Part shown: positions 45,340 through 53,610 of the stretch, piece by piece
How positions within the stretch are numbered: position 1 is the first letter of the stretch
How the letters are laid out: every line of letters begins with the position of its first letter
Assembly: GCA_949288735.1 (NCBI GenBank)
Contig: CASELE010000001.1
Coordinates: 1 to 64,000, forward strand
Direction of reading: 5' to 3'
From: an uncultured Alistipes sp.
Lineage (GTDB): Bacteria > Bacteroidota > Bacteroidia > Bacteroidales > Rikenellaceae
Length of the DNA: 64,000 bases
Translations under genes and position numbers: made by a program
The notes under the pieces: model-generated
Told to the model about the DNA's origin: nothing
The model's database searches: none
Seen by the model: only the letters and a program-made list of their open reading frames with translations

Positions 45340-46770
45340 ATGAAAGAACAGAGCGCAAAGACCCGTACCGAGAGCGACCTGCTCGGTAGCGTGGAGGTTC
45401 CCGACGACGTGCTGTACGGTGTACAGACGCTTCGCGGACTGGAAAATTTCCCCATCAGTACGTTCCGCCTCTGCCAGTATCCGCTCTTTGTGAACGGTCT
45501 GGCCATCGTCAAGCTGGGCGCGGCCATCGCCAACCACGAACTGGGCCTGCTCACCGACGAGCAGTACAAGGCCATTGCCCAGGCCTGCCGTGAGATTCTC
45601 GACGGCAAGCATCACGAGTACTTCCCCGTGGACATGATCCAGGGCGGTGCCGGCACCACGACCAACATGAATGCCAACGAGGTGATCGCCAACCGTGCGC
45701 TGGAGATCATGGGTCATCAGCGAGGCGAGTATCAGTACTGCTCGCCCAACGACCATGTGAACTGTTCGCAGTCCACGAACGACGCCTACCCGTCGGCCAT
45801 CCACATGGGTCTCTATGCCACGCATCTGCGTCTGATGGAGCACTATCGTGCCATGATCGATTCGTTCCGCCGCAAGGCCGGCGAGTTCGCCCACATCGTC
45901 AAGATGGGCCGTACGCAGCTCGAGGATGCCGTTCCCATGACACTGGGCCAGACCTTCAACGGCTTTGCCAGCATTCTGGAGGATGAGATCGCCAACCTGG
46001 ACCACGCCGCCCGCGAGTTCCTGACGATCAACATGGGTGCTACGGCCATCGGTACGGGCATCTGCGCCGTGCCGGGATATGCAGAGCGCTGCACGAAGGC
46101 CATCGCCGAGATTACGGGCTGGGATGTCCGTCTGGCCGCCGACCTGGTGGGTGTTACCTCCGATACGTCGTGCATGGTGGGCTATGCCGCTGCCCTGAAG
46201 CGTGTGGCCACCAAGATGAACAAGATCTGCAACGACCTGCGACTCCTGGCTTCGGGTCCCCGATGCGGTCTGGGTGAGATCAACCTGCCGGCGCGTCAGC
46301 CCGGTTCGTCGATCATGCCCGGCAAGGTGAACCCCGTGATTCCCGAGGTGATGAATCAGATCGCCTACAAGGTGATAGGCAACGAACTCTGTGTGACGAT
46401 GTGCAACGAGGCCGCACAGATGGAACTCAACGCCATGGAGCCGGTAATGGCCCAGTGCTGCTTCGAGTCGGCCGATCTGATGATGAACGGATTCGACACG
46501 CTGCGTATCCGCTGCATCGACGGCATCACGGCCAACGAGGAGCGTTGCCGCCGCTATGTGCATGACAGCATCGGTGTCGTGACGGCGCTCAACCCCATCA
46601 TCGGATACAAGAACTCGACGAAGATTGCCAAGGAGGCTCTCGAAACGGGCCGCGGCGTCTACGAACTGGTGCTCGAGCACGGCATCCTCACGAAGGAGGA
46701 GCTGGATGAAATTCTGAAGCCCGAGAATATGATTCGTCCCGTGAAGCTCAACATCAAGCCGCGCCGGTAG
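45340..46770 (+). CDS. aspA: Aspartate ammonia-lyase
   Basis: Cytosolic enzyme that converts aspartate to fumarate and ammonia, feeding fumarate respiration in anaerobes. The 476 residues match the family. The signature GSSIMPGKVNPVIPE contains the catalytic Ser loop, and early SDLLGSVEVPDDVLYGVQT is diagnostic for the aspartase/fumarase class. Substrate-binding SPNDHVNCSQSTNDAYPS fits aspartase. The start MKEQSAKTRTES is used because it follows the promoter; ATG 45273 would add a 22-residue leader. A terminator follows. Fumarase is the alternative, but the sequence favours aspartase. Confidence 0.93.
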   Translation: MKEQSAKTRTESDLLGSVEVPDDVLYGVQTLRGLENFPISTFRLCQYPLFVNGLAIVKLGAAIANHELGLLTDEQYKAIAQACREILDGKHHEYFPVDMIQGGAGTTTNMNANEVIANRALEIMGHQRGEYQYCSPNDHVNCSQSTNDAYPSAIHMGLYATHLRLMEHYRAMIDSFRRKAGEFAHIVKMGRTQLEDAVPMTLGQTFNGFASILEDEIANLDHAAREFLTINMGATAIGTGICAVPGYAERCTKAIAEITGWDVRLAADLVGVTSDTSCMVGYAAALKRVATKMNKICNDLRLLASGPRCGLGEINLPARQPGSSIMPGKVNPVIPEVMNQIAYKVIGNELCVTMCNEAAQMELNAMEPVMAQCCFESADLMMNGFDTLRIRCIDGITANEERCRRYVHDSIGVVTALNPIIGYKNSTKIAKEALETGRGVYELVLEHGILTKEELDEILKPENMIRPVKLNIKPRR

Positions 46771-46793
46771 TTTCGGTTCCGACGATACGACGG

Positions 46794-46831
46794 ACGGGAG
46801 GACCTTTGACATGAAAGTCCTCCCGTTTTTT
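46794..46831 (+). terminator. Terminator after aspA
   Basis: ACGGGAGGAC plus CTTT (46794-46807) pairs with AAAG plus TCCTCCCGT (46814-46826) with one bulged C, then a six-base T run. Confidence 0.8.
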
Positions 46832-46915
46832 GTCCCGGACAGAAGGCGGCCGTCACGTTCCGTACGTGTCTCGTGCTGTCGGGTACGGCGGCATGTGGCG
46901 GTCGGCTTTTTTTCG

Positions 46916-46923
46916 TACCTTTG
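46916..46923 (+). promoter_or_regulatory. -7 element of truA
   Basis: TACCTTTG matches TAnnTTTG and sits 40 bases before the truA ATG. Confidence 0.5.
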
Positions 46924-46963
46924 TCCGGACGAGGCGGCCGATGCCGCACAAACGAACGATGCG

Positions 46964-47743
46964 ATGCGTTATTTCCTGGAGCTGAGTTACGACGGGAGTG
47001 CCTATTGCGGCTGGCAGCGGCAGCCCGAACAGCCATCCGTGCAGCAGACGCTGGAGCGTGCCCTTTCGACCCTGCTGCGGCAGCCGATAGCCGTGACGGG
47101 CGCCGGACGTACCGATACGGGCGTACATGCGCTCTATTATGTGGCCCATTTCGATGTGCTTGAAGTTCAGTTCGATCCGGATCGTCTTCTTCGCAAGGCC
47201 AATGCGCTGCTTCCGGCCGACATCGCGCTCGGCTCGATAACGCCCGTGGCGGATGAAGCCCATGCCCGCTTCAGCGCTCGCGAACGTGAGTACCGATACT
47301 TCATCGAACCGCGCAAGAATCCGTTCACCCGTCATGCCGCATGGCAGTTTTCCGTACCGCTCGACATGGAACGTATGAACGAAGCTGCCGCCGTGCTGCT
47401 CGATACGGAGGAGTTCACCTCGTTCGCCAAACTCCATTCCAACAATAAAAACGACCGTTGTCGCGTTATGAAGGCGGAATGGGAGCTGTTGCCCGACGGG
47501 ATGTTGCGCTTCACGATCCGGGCCGACCGTTTTCTGCGCAATATGGTGCGTGCCGTCGTGGGAACCCTGGTCGATGTGGGTCGTGGCCGTTATACGCCGG
47601 CGCAGTTCGACGAAATCGTCCGGAGCCGCGATTTGTCGCGTTCGAGTGGCGGGGCCCCTGCTCAAGGCCTCTATCTGAGCGATGTGCGCTACCCTTCCGA
47701 ACTCTTCGTGCGGCGCATGCGCCTCGGCGGAGACGATGCATAA
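46964..47743 (+). CDS. truA: tRNA pseudouridine synthase A
   Basis: Makes pseudouridine at positions 38-40 of the tRNA anticodon stem. The 259 residues begin MRYFLELSYDGSAYCGWQRQ. The catalytic Asp is D51 in GAGRTDTGVHA. RNA-binding and C-terminal segments DRFLRNMVRAVVGTLVDVG and the closing ARAQGLYL-like ending (APAQGLYLSDVRYP) match the family. Longer in-frame upstream sequence precedes the promoter and is rejected. Confidence 0.96.
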   Translation: MRYFLELSYDGSAYCGWQRQPEQPSVQQTLERALSTLLRQPIAVTGAGRTDTGVHALYYVAHFDVLEVQFDPDRLLRKANALLPADIALGSITPVADEAHARFSAREREYRYFIEPRKNPFTRHAAWQFSVPLDMERMNEAAAVLLDTEEFTSFAKLHSNNKNDRCRVMKAEWELLPDGMLRFTIRADRFLRNMVRAVVGTLVDVGRGRYTPAQFDEIVRSRDLSRSSGGAPAQGLYLSDVRYPSELFVRRMRLGGDDA

Positions 47744-47808
47744 GGACTTCGTGCAAGGCTTCCTGTCCGGGCGGGAGCGTGCGGCGGAGCCGTGATAAAT
47801 CTATAGCC

Positions 47809-47997
47809 ATGCTGTGGGCGGAGATTGTCTATTGGATCGGTGTATTGTGCGCGACGGGTTGCGCCTATGATCTGGTCGTGCGGCGGCGCGATGCGACGCT
47901 GTGGCGGCGTTCGCTCCAGGCCTTTGTACTGCTCTTTCTCAGCTGGCCGGGCATTGCCGGCTATCTGATTTTCATACGTTGCCGAAAGACAAAATAG
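47809..47997 (+). CDS. Small membrane protein of unknown function
   Basis: A 62-residue protein starting MLWAEIVYWIGVLCATGCAY. Two hydrophobic segments are visible (about 5-20 and 38-54, LQAFVLLFLSWPGIAGYLIF), separated by a basic loop VVRRRDATLWRR and ended by RCRKTK, so both termini may face the cytosol or membrane surface. It lies 65 bases after truA and immediately before a perfect palindromic terminator, which supports a real 3' end. I do not recognise a family. Confidence 0.6.
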   Translation: MLWAEIVYWIGVLCATGCAYDLVVRRRDATLWRRSLQAFVLLFLSWPGIAGYLIFIRCRKTK

Positions 47998-48000
47998 GGA

Positions 48001-48042
48001 AATCGGGCGGGACGAGAGACCGGTCTCTCGTCCCGCCCGATT
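48001..48042. terminator. Bidirectional terminator
   Basis: A perfect 42-base palindrome with arms beginning AATCGGGCGGGACGAGAGACC (here split at 48021/48022) lies between convergent genes. A-rich and T-rich ends flank it. Confidence 0.8.
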
Positions 48043-48065
48043 TGGATCCGCTCGGTCCGGACGGG

Positions 48066-49442
48066 TCAGAGATGGATGGCGGCACCGAGAGCGGCCTCCG
48101 AGGCCTCCATCATCGCCTCGTTCATCGTCGGATGGGCATGAACCGTGCGGGCAATGCGGTGCGCCGTGGCACCCAGCGCTTTGGCGAGCGTCGGTTCGGC
48201 GATCATCTCGGTGACGTTGGCCCCTACCAGGTGAGCGCCCAGCAGCCGTTCGTCCGCATCGAAGAGCAGTTTCACGAAGCCGTCGCGGTCGCCAGCGGCC
48301 GTCGCCTTGCCCGAGGCGGTGAAGGGGAAGCGCCCCACCCTGTAGTCGATACCCTGTCGTTTCACCTCCTGCTCGGTCAGACCGACCGAGGCGACTTCGG
48401 GGGTGGTGAAGACGCACGAGGGGATGGTCGAATAGTCCACCGGTGCGGGATTCAGCCCGCAGATGGCCTCCACGCAGCAGATCGCCTCGGCCGATGCGAC
48501 GTGTGCCAGAGCCGGTCCGCCCACGATGTCGCCAATGGCGTAGACACCCGGCACGCCGGTGCGGTAGTATTCGTCCACCACCACCTTGTCGCGCTCGACG
48601 CGGATGCCCAACTCCTCGAGACCGATTCCCTCGATGTTCGACTTGATGCCGACGGCCGAGAGAACGACGTCGGCCGTGAGGCATTCGCTGCCCTTCCTGC
48701 CTTCGATCTCCACCTCGCACCTTCCGTCACCGTTCACGCGCACGGCCTTTACGGTGGTCGAGGTAAGCACCGTAGCGCGCATCTTGCGGAAGGCGCGTTC
48801 CATGGCCTTCGATACCTCCTCGTCCTCGAGCGGCATCAGCTGCGGCATGTACTCCACGAGGGTCACCTTCGTGCCGAGCGTGGCGTAGAGCGATGCGAAC
48901 TCGCTTCCGATGGCTCCCGAGCCGACGACGATCATCGTCTCGGGCAGCCGGTCGAGCGTCAGCGCTTCGCGCGAGGAGATCACGTGCCGTCCGTCGATGG
49001 GCATGAAGGGCATCTCGCGCGGACGCGCTCCCGTGGCGAGGATGATATGGTCGGCTTCGTAGAGCTCTCCGCCGACCTCCACGCGCCCTTCGCCGCGCAA
49101 TACGCCTGTTCCCTGTATGAGGTCTATGTTGTTTTTCTTCAGCAGGAAGGCTACGCCCTTGGACATCGTGTCGGCCACACCGCGCGAGCGGGCTACGATT
49201 TTCGCGAGATCGGGACGCACCTCGCCTTCGAGGTCGAGTCCGTAGTGGGCCGCATTCCGGCAGTAGGAGTATACCTGTGCGCTCTTGAGCAGTGCCTTGG
49301 TCGGGATGCAACCCCAGTTGAGACATACGCCTCCCGCTTCGGCCCGCTCGACGATGGCGGTCTTCCGGCCCAACTGAGAGGCGCGGATGGCGGCTACGTA
49401 TCCGCCCGGACCGCTTCCGATGACAATGATGTCGTATTTCAT
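48066..49442 (-). CDS. lpdA: Dihydrolipoyl dehydrogenase
   Basis: FAD disulfide oxidoreductase (E3) that reoxidises dihydrolipoamide in 2-oxoacid dehydrogenases or the glycine cleavage system. The 458 residues show the FAD motif VIGSGPGGYVAAIRA, the redox pair C40/C45 in GGVCLNWGCIPTK, the NAD motif VVGSGAIGSEFA and the catalytic His-Glu near the end in HAHPTMNEAMMEAS. No E1/E2 or gcv genes adjoin it; instead it follows a secreted dipeptidase by 25 bases. Its partner complex is therefore elsewhere. Confidence 0.96.
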   Translation of the reverse strand: MKYDIIVIGSGPGGYVAAIRASQLGRKTAIVERAEAGGVCLNWGCIPTKALLKSAQVYSYCRNAAHYGLDLEGEVRPDLAKIVARSRGVADTMSKGVAFLLKKNNIDLIQGTGVLRGEGRVEVGGELYEADHIILATGARPREMPFMPIDGRHVISSREALTLDRLPETMIVVGSGAIGSEFASLYATLGTKVTLVEYMPQLMPLEDEEVSKAMERAFRKMRATVLTSTTVKAVRVNGDGRCEVEIEGRKGSECLTADVVLSAVGIKSNIEGIGLEELGIRVERDKVVVDEYYRTGVPGVYAIGDIVGGPALAHVASAEAICCVEAICGLNPAPVDYSTIPSCVFTTPEVASVGLTEQEVKRQGIDYRVGRFPFTASGKATAAGDRDGFVKLLFDADERLLGAHLVGANVTEMIAEPTLAKALGATAHRIARTVHAHPTMNEAMMEASEAALGAAIHL

Positions 49443-49467
49443 GGCTATGGTATTGGTTGGTCGATGA

Positions 49468-51126
49468 TTATTCGAGTACGCGCAGCACGTCGCCGTGATC
49501 GGCCGCTACGGCCCTCTTCCACTTTTCGTTGTAGCCGGGCTGCTCGATTCGGTCGGGAATGGGACCGTAGCCGTTGTCGACGAATCGTCCCTCCGATTCG
49601 CTCTTCACGTTCCCGTCCATGAATTTCACGAGCAGATACCTGTCGAGCTCGGACCAGCGGTCGAAGAGTTCTCCGGCCCGCTCGACCGAGCGTCGCGTAA
49701 GGTATTTCGCCCGTTTGCGGGGCTTCATTCCGAGTGCTTCGGCATCGGTGCGGTGGAGGGCGTCGAGCTGGGCCTCTTCCCATTCGTCGGCCGCGGCCCG
49801 CACGACGGGCTCCACGCGGTCGTAGATCAGATAGGCGAACTGGGCCACGCGGTTGAAGAGCCAGAAGGCCGAGGTGGACGAGTATTCGAGCATCGAACCG
49901 TTCGTTTCGTCGAAACATTCGGGAACCTCGGTCGCCGAACAGTAGAGCGGCGTGAGGCACGAGGTGGCGGCGTCGTCCACGCCGAACCAGAGGATGCCCA
50001 TGTCGTCGGGCAGCTGGGGGCGGGCCTGGGCCACGAACCAGAAGCCTGTCTGCTGCGTTGCGGTGGCCCGTTCGTTGGTATACTCCGTGCCGTCGACCGT
50101 GAAGGTCATCGGGCGCCAGCGGTACGGCGAGCCGTGTCCGCCTGCGCCGAGATCCCGGCGCATGTCCATGGGGGTTCCCTCGAAGTGGTCGCGCATACAG
50201 TCGAAGAGTTGTTTCGTCTCCACCTTCGTGCGGGGCTTCACCCAGAGCGGAAGCCGGTTCTCGGGATTGAGTCCCATCGCATAATCGGTGTAGCGGTCCA
50301 TGTCGTCGGCCACCGTGCGGAAGAATGCCCATACGCGGGCGTCGCAGCCGCGCATGCCTCCGAACGAGAGCGGTGCATAGGCGTCGCAGAAGCTGAAATC
50401 CTCGTCCGCACCCTCGAAGTAACCCATCTGCCGGGCAAACGAAATCACGTCGGGCGAGTAGAGGCAGTTCTCCGGATCGTCGAGCGGAAAGGTCGTGATG
50501 CGGGCCTGGTTGGCATGGCCCGAGACGTATCCGTCCGGAATCCGGCGGGCTACCCATACGATGCCGCGACGGGCATTGCGCCCCGTACCGTCGTCTTCGT
50601 AGCCTTTACCGATGAGCTCCATGATCCACGCCTCGTTGCGGTCGGCGATCGAGAATGATTCGCCGCTCGAGGCGTAGCCGTAGGTGTCGGCCAGCTCGGC
50701 GATGGTGCGGATGGCTTCACGGGCCGTGCGGGCACGCTGGAGCGTGACGTAGATGAGCGAGCCGTAGTCGATGCCGCCCGTCGGGTCGACAAGCTCTTCG
50801 CGCCCGCCGTAGGTCGATTCGGCGATGATGAGCGAATGTTCGTTCATGTTGCCCAGCGTGCCGTACGTGACGGGAACCTGCGGTATGGCGCCGAGCGGCC
50901 TTCCCGTATCCCATTCGCGCAGGGCGAGCATGGCCCCCTCCTTCCAGCGTCCGGCCGGGGTATGGTAGAGTGCGCCGTAGAGCGCGTGCGAATCGGCGGC
51001 GTAGGTGACCAGGACCGAGCCGTCGGCCGAGGCGCCGCGCGTGACGATGAAACTGGTGCAGGCATCGGCCGCCGGTGCGGCGAGCAGCCCGCTGAGGAGC
51101 AGCAGCGTGCGGTGGAGTATTTTCAT
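49468..51126 (-). CDS. Secreted C69-family dipeptidase
   Basis: Ntn-hydrolase-fold dipeptidase of 552 residues, likely periplasmic or outer-surface. A signal peptide ends ...LLAAPAADA, and cleavage there exposes C23 (CTSFIVTRGAS), which would be the N-terminal nucleophile, so export and activation would be one event. Conserved blocks are NMNEHSLIIAESTYGG, ADRNEAWIMELIG and RDHFEGTPMDM-like segments. It heads a two-gene unit with lpdA and has a -7 element upstream. In gut Bacteroidales it probably serves peptide use; that role is inferred. Confidence 0.92.
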   Translation of the reverse strand: MKILHRTLLLLSGLLAAPAADACTSFIVTRGASADGSVLVTYAADSHALYGALYHTPAGRWKEGAMLALREWDTGRPLGAIPQVPVTYGTLGNMNEHSLIIAESTYGGREELVDPTGGIDYGSLIYVTLQRARTAREAIRTIAELADTYGYASSGESFSIADRNEAWIMELIGKGYEDDGTGRNARRGIVWVARRIPDGYVSGHANQARITTFPLDDPENCLYSPDVISFARQMGYFEGADEDFSFCDAYAPLSFGGMRGCDARVWAFFRTVADDMDRYTDYAMGLNPENRLPLWVKPRTKVETKQLFDCMRDHFEGTPMDMRRDLGAGGHGSPYRWRPMTFTVDGTEYTNERATATQQTGFWFVAQARPQLPDDMGILWFGVDDAATSCLTPLYCSATEVPECFDETNGSMLEYSSTSAFWLFNRVAQFAYLIYDRVEPVVRAAADEWEEAQLDALHRTDAEALGMKPRKRAKYLTRRSVERAGELFDRWSELDRYLLVKFMDGNVKSESEGRFVDNGYGPIPDRIEQPGYNEKWKRAVAADHGDVLRVLE

Positions 51127-51141
51127 ATCGGAACAGGATTC

Positions 51142-51157
51142 AATCTTTGCAAAGATA
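51142..51157. promoter_or_regulatory. Face-to-face -7 elements of the C69 gene and yggS
   Basis: The minus strand reads TATCTTTG (51150-51157, perfect consensus) toward the dipeptidase. The plus strand reads AATCTTTG (51142-51149, one mismatch) toward yggS. Together they form the palindrome ATCTTTGCAAAGAT at 51143-51156. Confidence 0.5.
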
Positions 51158-51201
51158 ATAAAATTGCCTAATTTTACACTCCGAAAAGAATCCGAAAAAG
51201 T

Positions 51202-51870
51202 ATGTCCGTAATCCGTTCGTTGTCCGAGGTGCGCGGCACCCTGCCCGAAGGGGTGACGCTCGTGGCTGTATCGAAGACCCATCCGGTCGAACTGATCCGC
51301 GAAGCCTACGATGCGGGTCAGCGTATCTTCGGCGAGAGCCGTCCGCAGGAGTTGAAGGCCAAGTACGAGGCGTTGCCCCGGGATATAGAGTGGCACATGA
51401 TCGGCCACCTGCAGACTAACAAGGTGAAGTATATCGCTCCGTTCGTGGCGATGATCGAGTCGGTGGACAGCCTCCGTCTGGCCGAAGCGATTCAGAAGGA
51501 GGCGGCCAAATGCGGCCGCCGTATCGACGTGCTGCTCGAGATACACGTGGCCGCCGAGCAGACCAAGTCGGGCTGGGACTTCGACGAGCTGCTCGAGTGC
51601 GTCCGCTCCGGGGCTTTCCGTCAGCTGCCCGACGTGGTGGTGCGCGGCGTGATGGGCATTGCGACCAATACGGAGGACGAGGCGCGCGTGCGGGCCGATT
51701 TCGAGCGGCTGCGCGGCTGCTTCGGGCAGCTGCGTCCCCTTTTCGACGAGCGGTTCGACGTGCTGTCGATGGGTATGTCTCACGACTACCGGCTCGCCGT
51801 GGCGTGCGGTTCGACGATGGTGCGGGTCGGCTCGCTCATCTTCGGCGCACGCGACTATGCGGACCGATGA
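51202..51870 (+). CDS. yggS: YggS/PLPBP-family pyridoxal phosphate-binding protein
   Basis: Cytosolic PLP-homeostasis protein of 222 residues with the alanine-racemase-like TIM barrel but no known catalysis. The PLP Lys is K25 in VAVSKTHPVEL. RIFGESRPQELKAKY, EWHMIGHLQTNKVKYIAPF and the phosphate-binding end SMGMSHDYRLAVACGSTMVR are all conserved. A convergent terminator follows. Confidence 0.95.
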   Translation: MSVIRSLSEVRGTLPEGVTLVAVSKTHPVELIREAYDAGQRIFGESRPQELKAKYEALPRDIEWHMIGHLQTNKVKYIAPFVAMIESVDSLRLAEAIQKEAAKCGRRIDVLLEIHVAAEQTKSGWDFDELLECVRSGAFRQLPDVVVRGVMGIATNTEDEARVRADFERLRGCFGQLRPLFDERFDVLSMGMSHDYRLAVACGSTMVRVGSLIFGARDYADR

Positions 51871-51904
51871 CGCCCTGTCGTCCCGGTGCTCCATCAGAAC
51901 GAAA

Positions 51905-51936
51905 ACGAAGGGAGGGACAAAAATCCCTCCCTTCGT
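51905..51936. terminator. Bidirectional terminator between yggS and the M23 gene
   Basis: ACGAAGGGAGGGA (51905-51917) pairs with TCCCTCCCTTCGT (51924-51936) around a CAAAAA loop between convergent genes. Confidence 0.8.
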
Positions 51937-51973
51937 CGTCTCTCCTTTCCGCGACTCCCGCGGACAGTCGGAG

Positions 51974-53041
51974 CTATCGCACGCGGAGCGTACGGCCCGG
52001 GCGGAGAATCGTGGTCGATTTGATGCCGTTCAGGGCACAGATGCTGCGGACGGTCGTGTGGTATTTCACGGCGAGATGGCTCAGCGTGTCGCCCGGGCGG
52101 ATCCTGTGATAGCGGCGCGCGGCCAGCTCGGCCGCCTCGCGACGGTCCTCCTCCTCGTTGATGAATTCGTCTTCGAAATTCTGTCCCGCCTTCGAATAGA
52201 TGTTCAGGAACGACTTCTTCAACAGGAAGGTCTCGCGGCAGAGCAGTCCGCGCTCGAAATCGATGAGCCGTTCGGGGTCGAACGCCTGGCCGTAGTATCG
52301 GGTCTCGAAGTGCAGATGCGGACCTGTGCTGCGGCCCGTCGAACCGCCCAGACCGATGACATCGCCCGCCTCGACCCACTGGTTCGCTTCGACGAGCCTC
52401 TCGGACAGGTGCCCGTAGTAGGTCTCCAGACCGTTGTCATGGCGTATGACAATCAGGTTGCCGTACCCGCCGCCGTTGTATTGCGAGATGCGCACGCGGC
52501 CGCTGAAGGTCGCGTAGATCGAGTCGCCCGTGCGGAGCGGAAGGTCGATGCCCTGGTGGGGGCGTCCGCGGCGCAATCCGAAACGTCCGCGCGGATTGGG
52601 TGTACCGGTGTAGGGACAGTGGTAGCCCTGGGTCGAGTCGACGAGTTCGATGACTACCGAGAAGGGCATCTGCGCCAGGTCCGCCTGCTGGTAGGGGAAG
52701 AGCGTCGTGTTGCTCCAGCAGCGTTCGTAGAGCGTGCTGTCGCGTGCGACCTCGCGGTTGCGGATGTATTTCCACTTGTTGTTGCCGAAGAGGACCACGC
52801 GGACTGCATCGTTCTCCGTGTCGAGCGTGTCGATGACGGTCAGTCCGGCCGTGTCGAAGGTCGATTCGATGTACTTGCGTTTCAGCCGTTCGTTCAGTGC
52901 GGCGATGGAGTCGGCCCGCAAAGTGGCGGCCGGGGTCGGAACCGAGGTCGTGTCACGGATGTCGTGCGGGACATCGCCCCGGACCGTCGACGGCAGCGTG
53001 ACCGAAAGGAACAGGCATATTTTCAGTATGTTTCTTCTCAT
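51974..53041 (-). CDS. Secreted M23 metallopeptidase with LysM domain
   Basis: Predicted cell-wall endopeptidase or its regulator, 355 residues. A signal peptide covers about 1-22 (ILKICLFLSVTLPSTVRG). The LytM domain is at about 155-255 with zinc ligands H162 and D166 (GRPHQGIDLPL) and H211, H242, H244 (GPHLHFE), so it looks catalytically intact. A LysM domain ends the protein (about 312-355, HRIRPGDTLSHLAVKYHTT) and should bind peptidoglycan. It is last in the yicC operon, with its start overlapping the DUF3109 stop by four bases. Confidence 0.94.
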   Translation of the reverse strand: MRRNILKICLFLSVTLPSTVRGDVPHDIRDTTSVPTPAATLRADSIAALNERLKRKYIESTFDTAGLTVIDTLDTENDAVRVVLFGNNKWKYIRNREVARDSTLYERCWSNTTLFPYQQADLAQMPFSVVIELVDSTQGYHCPYTGTPNPRGRFGLRRGRPHQGIDLPLRTGDSIYATFSGRVRISQYNGGGYGNLIVIRHDNGLETYYGHLSERLVEANQWVEAGDVIGLGGSTGRSTGPHLHFETRYYGQAFDPERLIDFERGLLCRETFLLKKSFLNIYSKAGQNFEDEFINEEEDRREAAELAARRYHRIRPGDTLSHLAVKYHTTVRSICALNGIKSTTILRPGRTLRVR

Positions 53042-53610
53042 GACTCTTTCAGATGTTGTTCGGCCGCTTCGAGCGCATGGTAGAACTCCTCTCCGAAGCG
53101 GCGGACAATCGCCTCGCGGAGCGAGCGGTAGACGGGGATTCCCAATCGGCGGCCGCAGGCTCGGGCCGGTGCGCATACCTCCCAGCGGTGGTAGTTCAGC
53201 CCGATGCTGCCGTTCGAGAACCGGATGAGCCGGATGGGATAGAGATGGCATGAGACGGGCTTGCGGAACGGCGTACGGCCGTCGCGCCACGCCTTTTCGA
53301 TAGCGCAGAAGGTGATACCACCCTCGGAGCATGCGTAGGCGCATTCCGCTCCGCCGATCAGCGGCGTGGTGAGGTCGCCCTCCTCGTCGAGCACGGCGAA
53401 CCCCTGCTCTTCGACCGCGGCGATCCCTTCGGGAGTCATGTAGGAGCGGTAGTTCGGATACTCAGTCTCCAGTTCGCCGAGCTCCTCCGCCTCGAGTGGG
53501 GCGCCCGAATTGCCCTCGACGCAGCAGATGCCGCGGCATGTCTCGAGATCGCAGGCGAAACACTCGCGCAGCAGGTCGGCCGATACGATCTTGTCGTCGA
53601 TTTCGATCAT
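53038..53610 (-). CDS. DUF3109-family Cys-rich protein
   Basis: Cytosolic protein of 190 residues from a Bacteroidetes family with a YkgJ-like cysteine cluster. Cys residues at 17, 20, 25, 29 and 30 (ECFACDLETCRGICC) and further ones near ECAYACSEGGITFCAIE, CHLYP and VCAPARACGR suggest a metal or Fe-S site; none has been shown. No signal peptide. It overlaps the ddl stop and the M23 start, so it is translated with cell-wall genes. Confidence 0.88.
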   Translation of the reverse strand: MIEIDDKIVSADLLRECFACDLETCRGICCVEGNSGAPLEAEELGELETEYPNYRSYMTPEGIAAVEEQGFAVLDEEGDLTTPLIGGAECAYACSEGGITFCAIEKAWRDGRTPFRKPVSCHLYPIRLIRFSNGSIGLNYHRWEVCAPARACGRRLGIPVYRSLREAIVRRFGEEFYHALEAAEQHLKES

